The notes beneath the pieces are model-generated. The model made no database searches, was not told where the DNA came from, and saw nothing but the letters and a program-made list of their open reading frames with translations. A program made the position numbers and the translations under genes. Shown one piece after another: positions 11,964-23,560 of a stretch of DNA of 64,000 nt. The DNA is from Notamacropus eugenii (lineage: Eukaryota > Chordata > Mammalia > Diprotodontia > Macropodidae). Location of the stretch: positions 354,454,660-354,518,659 of the forward strand of contig NC_092873.1 of the NCBI RefSeq assembly GCF_028372415.1. The letters run 5' to 3'. Numbering within the stretch: position 1 is the stretch's first letter; every line of letters begins with the position of its first letter.

Positions 11964-11970
11964 CATTCCA
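11963..11970 (+). promoter_or_regulatory. miR-1/206 8-mer seed match in the LASP1 3' UTR
   Basis: ACATTCCA is a full 8-mer site for miR-1/206. It begins at the last base of the proximal AATAAA. LASP1 is reported as a miR-1 target in other mammals; whether this exact site is used is inference. Confidence 0.45.
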
Positions 11971-13498
11971 GAGCTCCTGCAGTTCCTTGTCCTCTCTTAG
12001 CTTCCTTCAAGGCTGGGACAGGGAAAGAAGGAATAACAGGGTCTTAGGGACCAGTAAGAGGTTGGTCTGTTTCTCACAAGGTGAAGCTTGGGTTTGTAGC
12101 AGACTTTCTTCTTGTGGCCTCTCTGCCGGGGGTATTGCCCTCTTGGTCAGTTCATCTCCTTCATTAGCTTCCATATCTGGATAGATCTATGATCTTCATT
12201 AGCTAAAAAGTGAAAAGTGGAGGTGGGGAAAGGAAATCCCCACCCATTCCTTCAGTTTCAGGTTTATCTGTTCTTTCTTCCCAGTCCAGTCCTGGTTTCT
12301 CCCTCTTCACACTGTGATCTAACCAAGGTATCCAGATTCAAATAGTGTAGCTTAAAGAATGCAAACAATTCCTGTTTAGACATTTCTGTCTTTCAATTAA
12401 TTCCTCACAAGAAGCTACAGAACTCCAAGAAGTCTGTCTCTCACCTTCAGTGCCCCAGAGCTAGGGCAAGGCAGGGGATCAGGGATGCATTCTGCAGGAC
12501 ATCTGCCTCCAAGGGGGCTAGAGTTCTTCTCTGTCCCAGCACCTAGTGTCTGGGCATCGGGAGGGGCAAAAAAGAGGGAGCAGAGTGGGGACCAGGACAC
12601 CACCTTAGATGGCAAATCCAGGTCCAGCTTCCTCCAAGGGTTTCCTGTGGACCTGATTAGTGCCTACTTCATGCCTCTTCCCATCATTGCTTCTTTGTGT
12701 CTTCTTAGTCCATCATAGAGGAGAACATTTGGGATCTCTGATCTCGCATTTCTTTCCTGCCCCACCCCAGACCAGCTGCTAAATGAGCCCTGGGCTTTGC
12801 TAACTTGGCAGGAGCCTCGGTGTCTGACTCTTCATACAGGGAGAAAAGGACATGTAGGGGTTGTTCCGTGTCCCTTTTCTGTGTGTGAGTGACTGTGTAC
12901 CTATCTGCCTTCTCCCAACCTTTGTCTCATGGAGGTTATTGAAGGAAGGGAAAAACTAATCTGAGAGTAATGGATGTCCTAGACTTTTTGGATTCCTTCT
13001 CTTTTTGGTCACCCTTCCTCAACCCCCACCCCAGATCAAGTAAGCATGCCCATCCCTCTGTCTCCCATTTTGCCTGTTGGGTAAAAATACCTAAGTGTAC
13101 ATAATGGTGGAGAAACCAGGCAAGTCCCCTTCTTTTTGTACATGACTTTACAAATCTAAAAAAGTGCCATCTGATTGGCTTTGTAGAACTGGCCCCACCC
13201 CTACCTTGACTCCCCCCATCCTTGGAATGGGAGCAAAGGAGGGGAAATGGGGATGAGTTCTTTTTCCTGAACAGATTCATTGTATAACTAAGTGCTTGTG
13301 CCCACTCTGATCCCCACTGTCTGTTTTGGAGCTCTGGGTAGGGGTGTGGACAACTTGGCACTTACCCAGCCTCCTCCTATCCTCCCCTCCCGCTACAACC
13401 TCCCAGGAATGGGCACGAACAGCCTCTCCTGCCCTAACTTCCCAAACACCCACCAACACAGACCTCCACATCGGGGTAGGTCCCAGGACAAACCTAAT

Positions 13499-13506
13499 AA
13501 CTGGAA
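13499..13506 (+). promoter_or_regulatory. miR-145 8-mer seed match in the LASP1 3' UTR
   Basis: AACTGGAA matches the miR-145-5p seed (AACTGGA) plus the A opposite position 1. It would be present only in the long 3' UTR isoform. Confidence 0.35.
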
Positions 13507-14116
13507 ACTGCTGCCCCAGAGCAGGAGCTCCAGCTGCTGGGGGAGGGATGGGAAGATGGTGCTATATCGAACTTCTCTTCTTTCCATCACCAGCAGCTGT
13601 GAAAATTCTCACTGGGCTCTGGAGGGTCAAGCCTCTTCCATCTCTCTGAAATCTAGGTGTAGTCTCCATCCATTCTTTGTCTCATCTGGCTCCAAATGCC
13701 TTCACCCAGCCTCTCTACCATCCGAGTGACAGTGACGTCTTTGTACATGGGATGAGAGTGGAAGCTGTCTTGGACAGGGTCTGATCCAAGAAGAGAGCTC
13801 ATTTGACAAATATCAAATCATTGGGGATTTTTTTTAGAATGTGGTTTTGTGTTGGCACTAGAATGTTTTCCAAACGTTGCTGGGGAGCAACTTTTCCAGC
13901 CTCAGCCCTTTTTCTGACTTCATCCCAGCTTTGCAGAGAAGGAGACATGGTGGGATAGCAGGAGTGTTTCAGGTTGGCAAGCTGACGGACTTGGGATGCA
14001 AAAGGAAGAGGAAATATCAGTGCCTTGGCAAGTTTCTTTCTGGAGAGGCAGCCCAAGAAGCTAGAGTGGGGAGCTGGCCTATTTCATGGAAATCTCAAAG
14101 CACAGTGTTGACTCTG

Positions 14117-14124
14117 GGACCAAA
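14117..14124 (+). promoter_or_regulatory. miR-133 8-mer seed match (first) in the LASP1 3' UTR
   Basis: GGACCAAA is a full 8-mer for miR-133a/b. A second identical 8-mer lies about 530 nt downstream. LASP1 is reported as a miR-133a target. Confidence 0.45.
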
Positions 14125-14646
14125 GACTGAAGGTTTAGGGTTGGTTGGTGGGAAGAAACAGTACAGTTAGAGGGGAAGGCTTGAGGAACAACAACGATGA
14201 TAGGACAAAAACCTATTTTCACACATCTCAGTTTACCTCCTATAAAGAGCCAATTTGAGCCTATAGACCCCTCCAACTTCTTTTTAATAGCCTCCTCTTT
14301 TCCCCGATCTTGGGATTAAGATACAGTGGGATACAGGGTTGTAGTGGACCTCTCACTATCAACTACTCCCTGAGCAGTATAGTGGGGAGTAGGGTACAGG
14401 GATGGGATGGGGAGGTTGGGAAGGGGGAGAATGTTGAACTGGGAGGATTTCTCATTAAAGGTCTGTCATACCTGAGCCTGGCTTAATGAAGGTGTTTCTG
14501 GCCTAGGTTCTCCCTCATTTAAGCACTATTCCAGTAGGGATGGCAGCCTGGGGCCTCCTTTTCTTAAGTCCTCAGTTCTTAAAGCCAATTCTGATCCAGG
14601 AAAAACGAAACCACAACATAACTGTAATGTGAATTTTACTCAGATG

Positions 14647-14654
14647 GGACCAAA
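14647..14654 (+). promoter_or_regulatory. miR-133 8-mer seed match (second) in the LASP1 3' UTR
   Basis: This is the second GGACCAAA, in the context gatgggaccaaaacc. Two full 8-mers in one 3' UTR are more than chance would usually give, but conservation has not been checked. Confidence 0.45.
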
Positions 14655-15193
14655 ACCAGAAATATTTGCAAGAAAGGAAGATGGTTAAGAATTGTGAATT
14701 CTCCATAACACTGGTTTACTTGTTCTCATTCCCTCTTTTTTCCTTTTCTCTGTCACCCCTTCCCCTTCCCTCTATTGGGGGGTCCTGAGGGGCCAGGAAG
14801 AGAATTCCCTGTCTGCTTGATTTCTGCCTTTTCTCTCACATACGCACTTTTGGGCCTTTGTTTATAGCTGAAAAACACCTAAACCTGTATTTAAAAAGTA
14901 AAAGTAAACAGAAATGACCTTGTTAGATTTGGTCTGTGTAAACACTTTTTCCATATGTGTGTGGCGTGTTCATTTGAAGCTTCGAGTTGTGTTTTTAGTG
15001 CTGGGCTTTGGAAATTAATCTTTTTTATTTGGGGTTGTTTTTTTTTCTCCTCCCCCCTTTTTTTTGGAGGGGTGGTGGTGACTGTTTTGGTTCTTTCCCT
15101 GTGGACATGTGCCCAGGATCAAATTTTTCTGGCCTTTTTAATTCAGAAAGGTTGATAGACCCACAAGGGAATCCTTTTGGCAACTGAAATCAA

Positions 15194-15199
15194 AATAAA
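15194..15199 (+). terminator. Distal LASP1 poly(A) signal (AATAAA)
   Basis: AATAAA sits in an A/T-rich stretch followed by a T-run (taatttttacc). It is placed at the end of the repeat-free block, so it is the likely main 3' end of LASP1. Confidence 0.65.
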
Positions 15200-15834
15200 A
15201 ATATAATTTTTACCTGCTGACATGGTCTGGATTCATTGGCTCTGAGATTTTGGTGTGAGCAGCGGGTTGTGCTCCGTGTGTGTGTGTTTGGGAGAGCGGG
15301 TTAGGGACAAGAGACATGACTTAGTGCCACTTACTAAGGAAAGGTGACTAGGGCTTCATCCCAGGATATTAAAATTTAGAAAAGCTGGCACTCCTTGCAT
15401 TCCTTCAACAGCATAGAAAGAATAGATGTTAGCACCTAGTTAACATGTATAATTGGTTAAAATAGTAAGCTACTAGTTGCTCCAGCTGCCTTATTGATTT
15501 CCACTACTCCCCCATTTCCCAGCTGAATTGTAGGCATTTTCATGCCTTCTTGCCCTAGATGCAAAATTGGTGAGTTATGATTCTGCCTGAAGTGATTTTA
15601 AATGGATCTTGAGTTATAACCATGACCTGACTAAGTTCCTCTCTCCCCATCTCCTATGCTGGGTAGCCTTGGACAGTGTCCAGAGTCTCTAGTCACTGCT
15701 GCCCTCTCACCCTAAGAGAAAGTGAAACGGTTTGGATCTTTATCCCTCATATAGACACATCTTGTTGGCTCCTAGAAGAGTCCTGAGGCAGGTAGAGGAA
15801 GTGTGGGCTGAGCTCTGGGAATTCACATACAAGC

Positions 15835-15990
15835 AATGACATACTGGAAAGAACACGGGATTTGCGATCAGAAGACCCTGACTCTTCTGTGTGACTTTGG
15901 GCAAGTCCCTTACCCTTTTGGGATCTCAATTCAATTTGCTCATCTATAATGAGGGGGAATTGAACTAAATGATCTCTAAGGTCTCTTGCT
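15835..15990 (+). repeat. MIR-type SINE
   Basis: Contains tgtgactttgggcaagtccc and ends with a MIR-like gaactaaatgatctctaagg. Confidence 0.65.
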
Positions 15991-16614
15991 CCAGTAAGGG
16001 ATAAAGGTATGAGATTGAAAACTTCGATATATTAGTAGGGTTGGAGGGGAGAGGAGGCTCAGTTGTTCCTTAACAGTCCTTAGCAATACTGGAACTCAGG
16101 TCACGTCTACCACAAAAAGGACAAAGCACTAGTTATACAACTGTCCCTTCATGTATGGCCTACCTGCTGAGGTGTGCTCCCCTCCTCCACTGTCCTCAGG
16201 GCTTCCTTCTCCCACTGAACCTGGCCAGCAAGCCAGGAGGCTTGGGATGAGAGCGAGAGCCTTCCTTACCCTTAATTTTATGCCATCAGAGGAACTCTGA
16301 AACAGCACCACAGGCAAAGATGAAGGGTTCTAGTTCCTAAAAAGCATCGTTCAAGTTCTTGACTTTTTATTCATTCTCTACTCCCAGCACAAATAAGATC
16401 TCAACCAAGAAAATCTCAGGTTGAGTGAGAGTAGGAAAGAAATTCAGTGGAGATGAAAAGATTTGTTTTCTTAAGATGCTTTTTTTAATTAGGACATGAC
16501 ACCATGGGTGGAAGGCATGTAGGGGAAATAAAAATCCCAACTTGAGGGATGGGGGGGTGTCATCTGGCCCAACTCATACCCAAGAGGAATACTGACTCGA
16601 CATAAAGGGGGAAA

Positions 16615-16862
16615 AGAATAAGCATTTATAGAAGGTACCTATTATGTGCCAGGCACCGTGCAAATATCTCATTTGATCCTCAAAACAACCCTGTGGAGGT
16701 GGGTGCTGTTATCCTCCTTTTACAGTTAAGGAGATTGAGGCTAACAGGTTAGGTGACTTGCTCAGTGTCATACAACTAGTAAATGTCAGGCTGGATTTAA
16801 ACTTGGGTCTTCCTGACTCCAAGTCCAGTGCTTTATCTCACTACACCACCTCACTTCCTCTA
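16615..16862 (-). repeat. MIR/MAR CORE-SINE, full length
   Basis: Antisense copy: tatgtgccaggcaccgtgc at the left, ggtgacttgctcagtgtcat in the middle, and ctacaccacctcacttcc at the tRNA-like head on the right. Confidence 0.75.
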
Positions 16863-17551
16863 GGCAGAGGCAGAGGATAGGGAGAAATCATCCAGAACTT
16901 CTGAAAATTTCCGAGGAGGAGAAACCTATCATCTCATTAAGGTAGCACGTGTCACTTTGGATGTCTCATGTTAAAAGCCTGTTTCCTGACGTAAATATAA
17001 AATTTATCCCCTGCAACTTCCACCCAATGCCCCCTCAACAAGTCTACACAGCTTTCAGACCTCAACGAGTGTTTTTTATGCTAAATATTGTCAGCTTCTT
17101 CAATTTATTATGTACCATAAGGCCCTTCACCCCCCCAGGTTGGCCTCTTCTGGAAACTCTTGGGCGTATTCACACTCTTAAACCATGGTGCTCAGAGCTG
17201 AAGATAACACTGTCCTAAAAGAAACCCTTTTCACCCTCTTCCTGCAAGTTATGTCTGTTGTACAGCTCAGCATCAAGCTAACTTTTAGGCTGCTCTATCA
17301 CACTTCCGAGTCATTGATTTTGCTGTCCACCAAACTCCCTGCTCCTTTTTCAGACAAACTACTGAGTGTCATGGCTCCCCTCTCCTGTACCTGTGAAGTT
17401 AATTTTTTGAACCCAAGTGTAAGACTTTATTAGATTCAGTCCAATGTCTCAACCTGACAAGATCTTTTTTTTTTTTTTTTTGGTGTATTGATGGTAATCC
17501 TGTCAGCCTTAAGTTCATGTGAAGTTGATGAGCACGCCATCTATTTCAGAA

Positions 17552-18228
17552 GTAGCTAGGGGCAAAGTGGATGGAGCTGTGGGTCTGGAGTAAGGAAGAC
17601 CTGAATTCAAACTGGCCTCAAGCATTTACCAGCTGTGTGACCCTGGGTAAATCACTTAACCTCTACTGCCTTAGTTTCTTCAATTGTAAAATAAGGATTG
17701 TGAGAAATAATCTCTTACCAAAAAATTCCACATGGCCGTCAGTGAATTAAAGAAAGATTTTATTAATCCATAAGGAGGCATATCCTTTCAGGCAAAGCCT
17801 TTTACTCCTTATTCTGTTTCACATTTCCCTCCCCTGTTTTCCACCGGTGGAATTCAACTTCCGGAACTGCCTATTCCACGTTCTCCTGGATGTTTTCCCC
17901 CTCCCTTGTCATGCATCACATGTGTATTTAAATTTGCTCCACCCTGGGGGTGTGTTGGTTAATATTAAACAACTTCTTAAGCATGCATAGGAGCTTCTGG
18001 CCTTTTACTTGATCAGAAGCCTGGTTCTGCTAAGTCATAGCTCCAGTCACCTCTGATTTACATCCTATTTATCACGCCTGTGGAAACAGAACCCCCGCTG
18101 TTTCTCACAGGATCATAATAACACCTATCTTTCAGGGTTGTGAGGATCAAATGAGATAATATTTTGAAGTGGTTGGCACAGTGCCTGGCACATAGTAGGC
18201 ACTTAACAAAACCTTTTTCCTTCCTTTT
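17552..18228 (+). repeat. MAR1/MIR-type SINE interrupted by a solo LTR
   Basis: The left half is 17552-17698 (gtagctaggggcaaagtgg to ataaggat) and the right half starts at 18110 (ggatcataataacacc to cctggcacatagtaggcac). Removing the LTR and one ggat restores a continuous SINE. Confidence 0.8.
17699..18109 (-). mobile_element. Solo LTR of an endogenous retrovirus
   Basis: The 411-bp unit starts TGTGAGAAA and ends TTTCTCACA, a perfect 9-bp inverted end with TG..CA, and GGAT flanks it on both sides (17695-17698, 18110-18113). A 4-bp duplication suits a gammaretrovirus-like (class I) element. On the minus strand an AATAAA (attaataaaatct) lies near 17763 and a TTTAAATA-like box near 17930, which sets the orientation. 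No internal retroviral genes remain. Confidence 0.8.
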
Positions 18229-19069
18229 CATGCTTTTCTCCAAATTACTGATAAAAAAAATATCGAGCCACAGAATTACAAACACAGACCCCTGGGATAC
18301 TCCACTAGAGATCTGCTTGGCTGGTTCTGAACCATTAAGAACTTTTTGAGTTTGACCATCCTCTTCATTCTAAATCTATGCTTTCTATAAGAATAATTCA
18401 AGATATCTTATCAAATACTTGGCTAAAATCTAGGTACACTATATCCACAGAGTTCCCCTTCCTCATCTGCTACTTTAGTGACTTTTCAAAAAACAAAAGG
18501 AAATAAGGTTGATGTGGCACAGCCTGTTTTTGATAAAATTGTGCTGGCTCTTGGTAATCACTGCTTCTTTTTCCAAATATCATTGACATTTTCTAAAATT
18601 TTCTGAGGAATCCAAGTCAAGCTAATTGGCCAATAGTTTGTGAACTGTATTTCCTTTTTTTTTCTGGGGGATGGGACCAGTTACCCTTCTCTAGTTTTAC
18701 TGACTTCTCTCTGTTTCCACAGTGTTTTGGACATCAGAGGGAGTGGTTCAGCTGCCACATCTGCAATTGTTTAGTACTTGATAATATAGTCCATCTGGGT
18801 TAGGTGAAGTCATCCAAGGCACCTTACTGCTGTATTTCTTCAGTGATCCTTGCTTGTTAACTGTTTTGTTTTGTTTTTTAAAGGTCACGTGCCACAAAGG
18901 TCATTTTTGTTGGGAGAGAAGAATGGAATATTTCTGATGTCACTGTTTTTGTGTATCATCATTTTATCCATCTGATATCCATCATATCCAAGCAATAATC
19001 CTAGTCTTTCTTCGATGCGCCTTCCTAAAAATCTTTCTGACAGCCTTAGCTTCCCTTGACAGCTTAGCT

Positions 19070-19210
19070 CAGGGGTGGGGAAACTGGGGCCTTGAGGTAC
19101 ATGTGGCCCTCTAGGGCCTCAAGTGCAATGATTGAATCCAAATTTCACAGAATATTCTGTGGACCTACAGGCCACATGAGAACCTTGAGGCTGCAGGTTC
19201 CCCACCCCTG
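19070..19210. mobile_element. hAT-type palindromic MITE with perfect 8-bp target duplication
   Basis: It begins caggggtggggaaac and ends gttccccacccctg as inverted repeats. GCTTAGCT flanks it at 19062-19069 and 19211-19218. It is 141 bp with no coding capacity, and has inserted in the CR1/L3-like LINE. Confidence 0.85.
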
Positions 19211-19365
19211 GCTTAGCTCATTCTTAGTGTTAGAAATCCTAAAGCCTTTACCTTGAGTTCTTGCTTCAGTTTTTGATACCTACTTCAAAAAGAAATTTGA
19301 GATGCGCAAATTTAGAGACACCTCCACTCCAAATGTTCATATGGACTATTTGTACCTGACTTCTG

Positions 19366-20640
19366 GGAGTGACAGTGAGAGAAACAATTTGACTTACCAA
19401 GAACTCCAGTGAATTCAGGAAAAAAGATTTTTATTTTGGGTCTTTTGGGATCAGTGACCTAGCTGGTACCCCCTTGTGGTAAAGGGTAGTAAGATAGGTA
19501 CGGGCATACCCTTTAAAACAATGACAGAGTCTTCTATTTCTATCCTGATTCCTATTTCCCTCCCTTGTTCCTCATTGGCTGGATATTTCAGTGTTCACAG
19601 CCTATCCGACAATGCCTAAAAACCTGCCCCCATATGAGTCTCCACCCTGCTTCCATTTCAACGCCCTCACTCCCCATCCTCATTTCCTTTATATTTTATT
19701 TTGTAAAGGAATGACAAGCCATAAATATCTTTTAGAACAATTCCAACTCTGGATGTCTGCATCACTCAGATTTTATGATCTCCAGAGCATGAGAAAGGAA
19801 TTTTCTCAATTGCTAAGAAAATTGACAAAAGTGTGAGTTGAAGATTCAAACCAGGATATCCATAAGAAAAGTCCCATTGTCTAAAATCTTGGGTTAATGG
19901 GCCTCATCCTTAGTAAATTTCATCTGGTCTGGTAGTTTTTGACCATGGAAAAAGGCTTTCTCAGAGAACCCCAATATCTTGACCATCAATTTACTTCCTG
20001 CATTAACTGTCCTAGGTTTCACAAGTCATGATTTCTGAGGAAACAAAATTCAATCATCCCTCACAGGCCCACGCTGAGACCTTTGTCCCTTACCCCTAAA
20101 AGAACTGGAATCCCATTTGTCTATGGGCCCTCGAAAATCCACCTTGAACTTTCTTTGAATTTCCCTACTTGATCTGGCATTTGCCTGAGACTATAATCCT
20201 CCCAACTGGCCTTTCATTATTACTATGGCCAATTCTCTGTTACCCTTAGCCTAGCCCAGCCCTTCATTGTCTATTACCTCCAGATTACCTTCAGCTACTT
20301 CCCACCCTGGATCCTATCTAACACCCCATTATCTTTCTGACCTCGTCCCCCCAGCCTACTGACCACTCCCATCAAGATCCTCCCTAGACCCCTCCTCCAG
20401 TTACCCCAGACTATTTGGCTACTCCTAGATCCCTCCCACAGTCTTTCTGTATATAAGATCTACCTTGTTTCCATGGAGGTGCTCAGATTCAATTTGGCCC
20501 ACTTGCATTAGCAATATGTGTTCAAATTCCTTAAGAATCTGGTCAATAGGGCAGATCTTGAAATAAACCTTGTTTTTCTTTGACTGAAAGAGGGTTTGGG
20601 TAGAATTCATTTATTCTGAATGTCACTACTTTGGGGTCCC
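19366..20640. other. Possible decayed LTR-retrovirus remnants
   Basis: Near 19366-19460 a stretch (gagagaaacaatttgactta, then agatttttattttggg) resembles the left end of the solo LTR at 17699. At 20450 tatataagatct, about 110 nt before AATAAA at 20562, gives a promoter-to-poly(A) layout in a C-rich block on the + strand. Ends and duplications are not resolved; it may not be one element. Confidence 0.3.
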
Positions 20641-21424
20641 AGCACCCGTAAACTCCTAAGTCTCCAGTTTCTTGGTCTGATCAACCATAGTCAGACTCAC
20701 TACCTGGATACTGACACAGAAATGTCATTTTGGTCCTCTGAGAATGAAGGACAACAACCAATCAACCTATTTTTCAAAAATCTAAGTTGGTTGATGTGTT
20801 CCCTATTGGTCTCATTAGACAAATCCCATTTTTTTTTCTTAATTAGAATTGTTTCCCTTGATGTCTTCAGAATCTCATTCTTGAGAATTTTCCATGCTTT
20901 TCTTTTTTTCTTTCTTTTTTTTTTTTTTACCATGCTTTTTAAAAATAATTTTGCAGCATTTACTTTTGATATTTTGGGTATGTGTGGTTGTTCTCTCCAT
21001 TTGCGTTGTTGTAGTCATTGTGTATACAGTCAGTCCTGCTATAATGCCTATTTAGAAAACACAAATTTGTTGCAATGCAGTTGATATATCAGGGAACATT
21101 TTAAGCATAAAAATGATTTCTTGTTTACCTGTGCACAATTTCTGTCTTGAGAAACCACACAGAAAAGTGAATTGATTCACAATAACTCACAAACTACAAC
21201 CCTTTCAATGACCCCGTCCACAAGCACACTTCAGGTCTTTGTCAAGGTAAGGAGCCATACTCACTCTGTATCTTCTGGTGCACTAGGAGTTGGGGCTGGG
21301 GGGAGGAAGGCTGGTCTTTACACCCTCCTCCCTTCCACCTTACTCCTACCTTTCACCATGACCCAGAACTGCAGCCTGCCCAGGTTGAGGACTATGAGCC
21401 TATTTATAGCAATATCTGCGTGTT

Positions 21425-21655
21425 TTCGAGGTATCTAGGTGGAGCATCAAGCTTGGAGTCAGGAAGATCTGAATTCAAATTTGACCTCAAACACTTACTA
21501 ACTGTGTGACCCTGGGCAAGTCACTTAACCCCTACTTACCTCAGTTCCCCATCTGTAAAATGGGGGCACTCAGGTGAAGGAAATGGCAAACCACTCAAGT
21601 ATTTTTGCCAAAAAAATCCTATGGGGTCATATAGAGTGAGACACAACTGAACAAA
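21425..21655 (+). repeat. MAR1 SINE, full length
   Basis: Runs from gtatctaggtggagcatc through gtgaccctgggcaagtcact to atggggtcatatagagtgag and acacaactgaac. Confidence 0.8.
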
Positions 21656-21689
21656 AAATGCATTTCTTAACCACTGAACGTGTAAAACT

Positions 21690-22340
21690 GTGCTATTTTT
21701 TATTAGGTTCCTCTCTTTTTTTGATATGTCACTGACAGTTTTTGAGTGTTGTGGTCCTAACCTCATTTTCCTCATAAAATCTATGGTTTCCATGGCTCAG
21801 TTTTGTATAGTTGGGTGCTTTTTGGGAACGCATCAGGTTATAGCTGCATTGGGTTGTTGTTGTTTTTTCACTGCTTACTCCACTCTGCTTCATTGCACAC
21901 AGATTTTTCCATGCTTCTCTATATTCATCACATGTATCATTTCTCATACCACTTAATATTCCATTATATTCATGCGTCACAATTTGACTGATGGGCATCT
22001 ACTTTGTTTCTAGTTCTTTGCTCTGACAAAAAGTGTTGCTATAAATATTTTGGTTTATATGGGGACCTTTTTCTTATCAATGGTCTTCTTGGGTTGTAAA
22101 CCTAGCAGTGGACTTTTGGGGTCAAAAGGTATGGACTTTATTTACTTTATTTGGGTTTCTTTATTTGCTTAATTCAAATCGCTTTCTTTCCAAAATAGTT
22201 GTACTGATTCACAGAGTACCAGTGTGTCTAGCTCCCCACAACCCCTCCAATGTTGACTACTGCCATCTTTTGTACTATGCCAATTTGCCGTGTGTGAAAT
22301 GAAACTTCAGGGTTGTTCTTATTTGCATTGCTTTGATTAG
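21690..22340 (-). repeat. L1 ORF2 C-terminal fragment
   Basis: Antisense L1: ttgactgatgggcatctact, cgctataaatattttggttt-like text near 22040, and gttgtacatattt-like text. Frames are broken. Confidence 0.65.
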
Positions 22341-22599
22341 TGATTTGGAACATTCTTTCTTGTGCTTGTTTCTAACCAGAAATTCTTCTTTTGAAGACTG
22401 TTTGTTTATATCCTTTGGCCACTTGTCTGTTGGCGAATGGAAGCCATGGATTTTTGCCAATAGCTCCTTGCTTATATTTTATCTTCCATGGCTATTCAAG
22501 TGTCCCAACAGCTATTCTCTTTCCTTCTTTCCAGGAACTTTTTATAATACAAATACACATACACATTTTCCTCTCCCCCATCTCTGATTGTTTAAAAAA

Positions 22600-23180
22600 T
22601 AAACTTTGCTGAAATCTACTGTTTTTACATCACTTACATTTCCAAATGTATTTCTCCCCACCCCCACCCAGAGACCATCTCTTATAACACAGAATAAAAA
22701 AGAGGGGGGAAACCCTTCAAAAAACAGTTCAACAAAACAAACCTATGGTCAACATATTGACATCATATGTGGTGACATCATATGAGAGACCCATGGTCTC
22801 CTAACTGTGCAAAGAGGTAAGAAGAGGAGGTTCCTTCTTTATATCTCTTTTTTGTAGCCAAGCCTAGCTATTATAATTTCACAGCTTTCAATTATGGTTA
22901 TTTTGTTACTATTCTTTCCATTTACATTATTGTAGATATTTTACATATTGTTTTCCTAGTTGTGCTTACTTCATTTGGCGTCAGTTTGTATATATTTTCC
23001 CTTGTATTTCTGTATTCATCATCTTTATTGTTTCTTATAATACAGTAATATTCTAGTGTATTTATCTACAATGACTGGCTTAACTATTCTTCTAATCTAT
23101 GGGCATCTATTTTGTTTCCAGTTACTTGCTAACGGGAAAAGTGCTGCTATAACTATTTTGGTATATATGTTACTTTTCTT
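22600..23180 (-). repeat. L1 3'-end fragment
   Basis: Antisense 3' UTR (cacccccacccagagaccat) followed by gggcatctattttgtttcca and the ORF2 tail region near 23100-23165. Confidence 0.65.
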
Positions 23181-23209
23181 GTGTGTGTATGTGTATATGT
23201 GTGTATATG

Positions 23210-23247
<38 letters not shown>

Positions 23248-23256
23248 AACACACTG
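23181..23256. repeat. (TG)n/(TA)n microsatellite
   Basis: Interrupted gtgtatgtgtatatgtgtg followed by a run of about 16 ta units and acacaaacacac. It sits at an L1 fragment junction. Confidence 0.9.
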
Positions 23257-23284
23257 AAAATGTACAAATATTTTTGTTTAATTT

Positions 23285-23560
23285 TATTCAATTTAAAAGC
23301 CTTTATTTTATCTCCTTCCAATTCCTCCCCCCTCCATTCTAAAGAGAAAGAAAAACACCACTTTGCACAATCAAGCAAACAAATACCTTCGTTGTCCATG
23401 TCCAGAAATGTATGTCTCAGTGTTCATTTTGAATTCATTATCTCTGCCACAAGGTAGACAGCATGACTCATCATAAGTCTTCCAGAATCATGGCTGGCCA
23501 TTGAACTTAGACAAATACATTGTACTCCTTTGTCAGCATCTGTCCCTGGCCAGGTGACTG
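23285..23560 (-). repeat. L1 3' UTR fragment
   Basis: Contains ccttccaattcctcccccc and ggaatcatggctggccattg, both in other minus-strand L1 3' ends of the window. Confidence 0.6.

Larger units (their letters stand above)
11499..15215 (+). other. LASP1: LASP1 3' UTR
   Basis: From the stop codon to an AATAAA at 15194-15199 (context aaaataaaaatat) there are about 3.7 kb with no recognisable SINE, LINE or LTR, unlike the DNA on both sides. That fits a long 3' UTR under constraint; human LASP1 also has a multi-kilobase 3' UTR. An earlier AATAAA at 11958-11963 may allow a short isoform. The end is inferred from the poly(A) signal; the cleavage site itself is not visible. Confidence 0.75.
16930..19310. 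repeat. CR1/L3-like LINE fragment, split by later insertions
   Basis: Three blocks (16930-17551, 18229-19069, 19219-19310) read as one continuous ancient LINE. Cues are tttttcagacaaactactga, gttaattttttgaacccaag and aaggttgatgtggcacagcc. The breaks are filled by a SINE (itself holding an LTR) and by a hAT MITE. The family is assigned from remembered patterns, and the orientation is not given. Confidence 0.55.

Noticed and set aside
13292..13729. 145- and 141-codon ORFs on both strands at 12.9-13.7 kb
   Set aside because: They lie in the LASP1 3' UTR, overlap each other in several frames and have no recognisable domain.
20620..21084. 154-codon ORF with Phe-rich segments
   Set aside because: The hydrophobic part is a T-run translation; no splice context, start context or family match.
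23056..23457. 133-codon ORF rich in Tyr/Ile/Val as a membrane protein
   Set aside because: It runs through an L1 fragment and a (TG)n/(TA)n microsatellite, which explain the composition.
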